From Alkalibacterium sp. (GTDB lineage: Bacteria > Bacillota > Bacilli > Lactobacillales > Carnobacteriaceae_A): a stretch of 35,715 nt of DNA. This document shows positions 35,633 to 35,715 of this stretch, in pieces. Location: assembly GCA_020832185.1 (NCBI GenBank), contig JAFIFE010000015.1:1-35715 (forward strand), in the 5' to 3' direction. The notes under the pieces are model-generated. The model saw nothing but the letters and a program-made list of their open reading frames with translations, was not told the origin of the DNA and searched no databases. Position 1 is the stretch's first letter, and the number at the start of each line of letters is the position of its first letter. The translations under genes were made by a program, and so were the position numbers.

Positions 35633-35715
35633 CCTGAAAGATTCTTTTAGTTATTTGTGTTTGGATAGTGCATTCTTTAGTCGAAAACTTTCTCCGGTAA
35701 AGCTTAGTATATGAG

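Noticed and set aside
1-35715. CRISPR arrays, tRNA or rRNA genes, prophage genes
   Set aside because: No regularly spaced repeats, no cloverleaf or rRNA-like stretch, and no phage structural, integrase or transposase frame was found by eye.

Overview
The window looks like an ordinary chromosomal stretch of a low-GC Gram-positive bacterium, most likely a lactic acid bacterium of the Carnobacteriaceae such as Alkalibacterium or Marinilactibacillus. This is an inference from strong AGGAGG-type ribosome sites, TTG and GTG starts, CcpA-type cre sites, an LtaS-like lipoteichoic acid synthase, DegV and ClbS/DfsB families, and very acidic extracytoplasmic linkers that suit an alkaliphile. No phage, CRISPR, rRNA, tRNA or complete insertion sequence was seen. 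Most genes lie on the minus strand.

Layout. 1-5.6 kb: the start of a cold-shock protein gene with a hairpin beside its ribosome site, an aldo/keto reductase, a CPBP membrane protease next to an acetyltransferase strikingly like gentamicin AAC(3)-I enzymes, a tRNA-dihydrouridine synthase, a ClbS/DfsB protein, and a HAAS-type membrane gene broken by one extra A in an A7 tract. 5.8-11.6 kb: GyrI-like and MmcQ/YjbR proteins, an ECF sigma factor with its membrane anti-sigma factor behind a recognisable ECF promoter, a Gfo/Idh/MocA dehydrogenase with an alpha/beta hydrolase behind a cre-marked promoter, and a small membrane protein. 11.7-16 kb: an LTA-synthase-like sulfatase, a DUF7000-like protein, and a lipoprotein with an acidic linker, an SH3 domain and a barrel-like domain.

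16-20 kb: a zinc-ribbon DUF6671 protein, then a translationally coupled pair made of a LuxI/FeeM-like N-acyltransferase and an E1/ThiF-like adenylyltransferase, with an HD-GYP cyclic-di-GMP phosphodiesterase divergent from them. This is the least explained part and the best candidate for an undescribed system. 20-28.4 kb: a very large unrecognised protein (1152 residues, perhaps a glycoside phosphorylase or hydrolase) and a clear GH120 beta-xylosidase, each with a cre site, with a GNAT protein, exonuclease III and a small unknown protein between them. Carbon control by CcpA therefore links three sugar-related loci.

28.4 kb to the end: a PAP2 phosphatase, a second CPBP protease, a DegV fatty-acid-binding protein, a type-B carboxylesterase, a GNAT protein, a DUF4085 protein, and an aldo/keto reductase that has lost its N-terminal third. 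The lost part is replaced by sequence carrying a short direct repeat, which suggests an old rearrangement or the edge of a mobile element.
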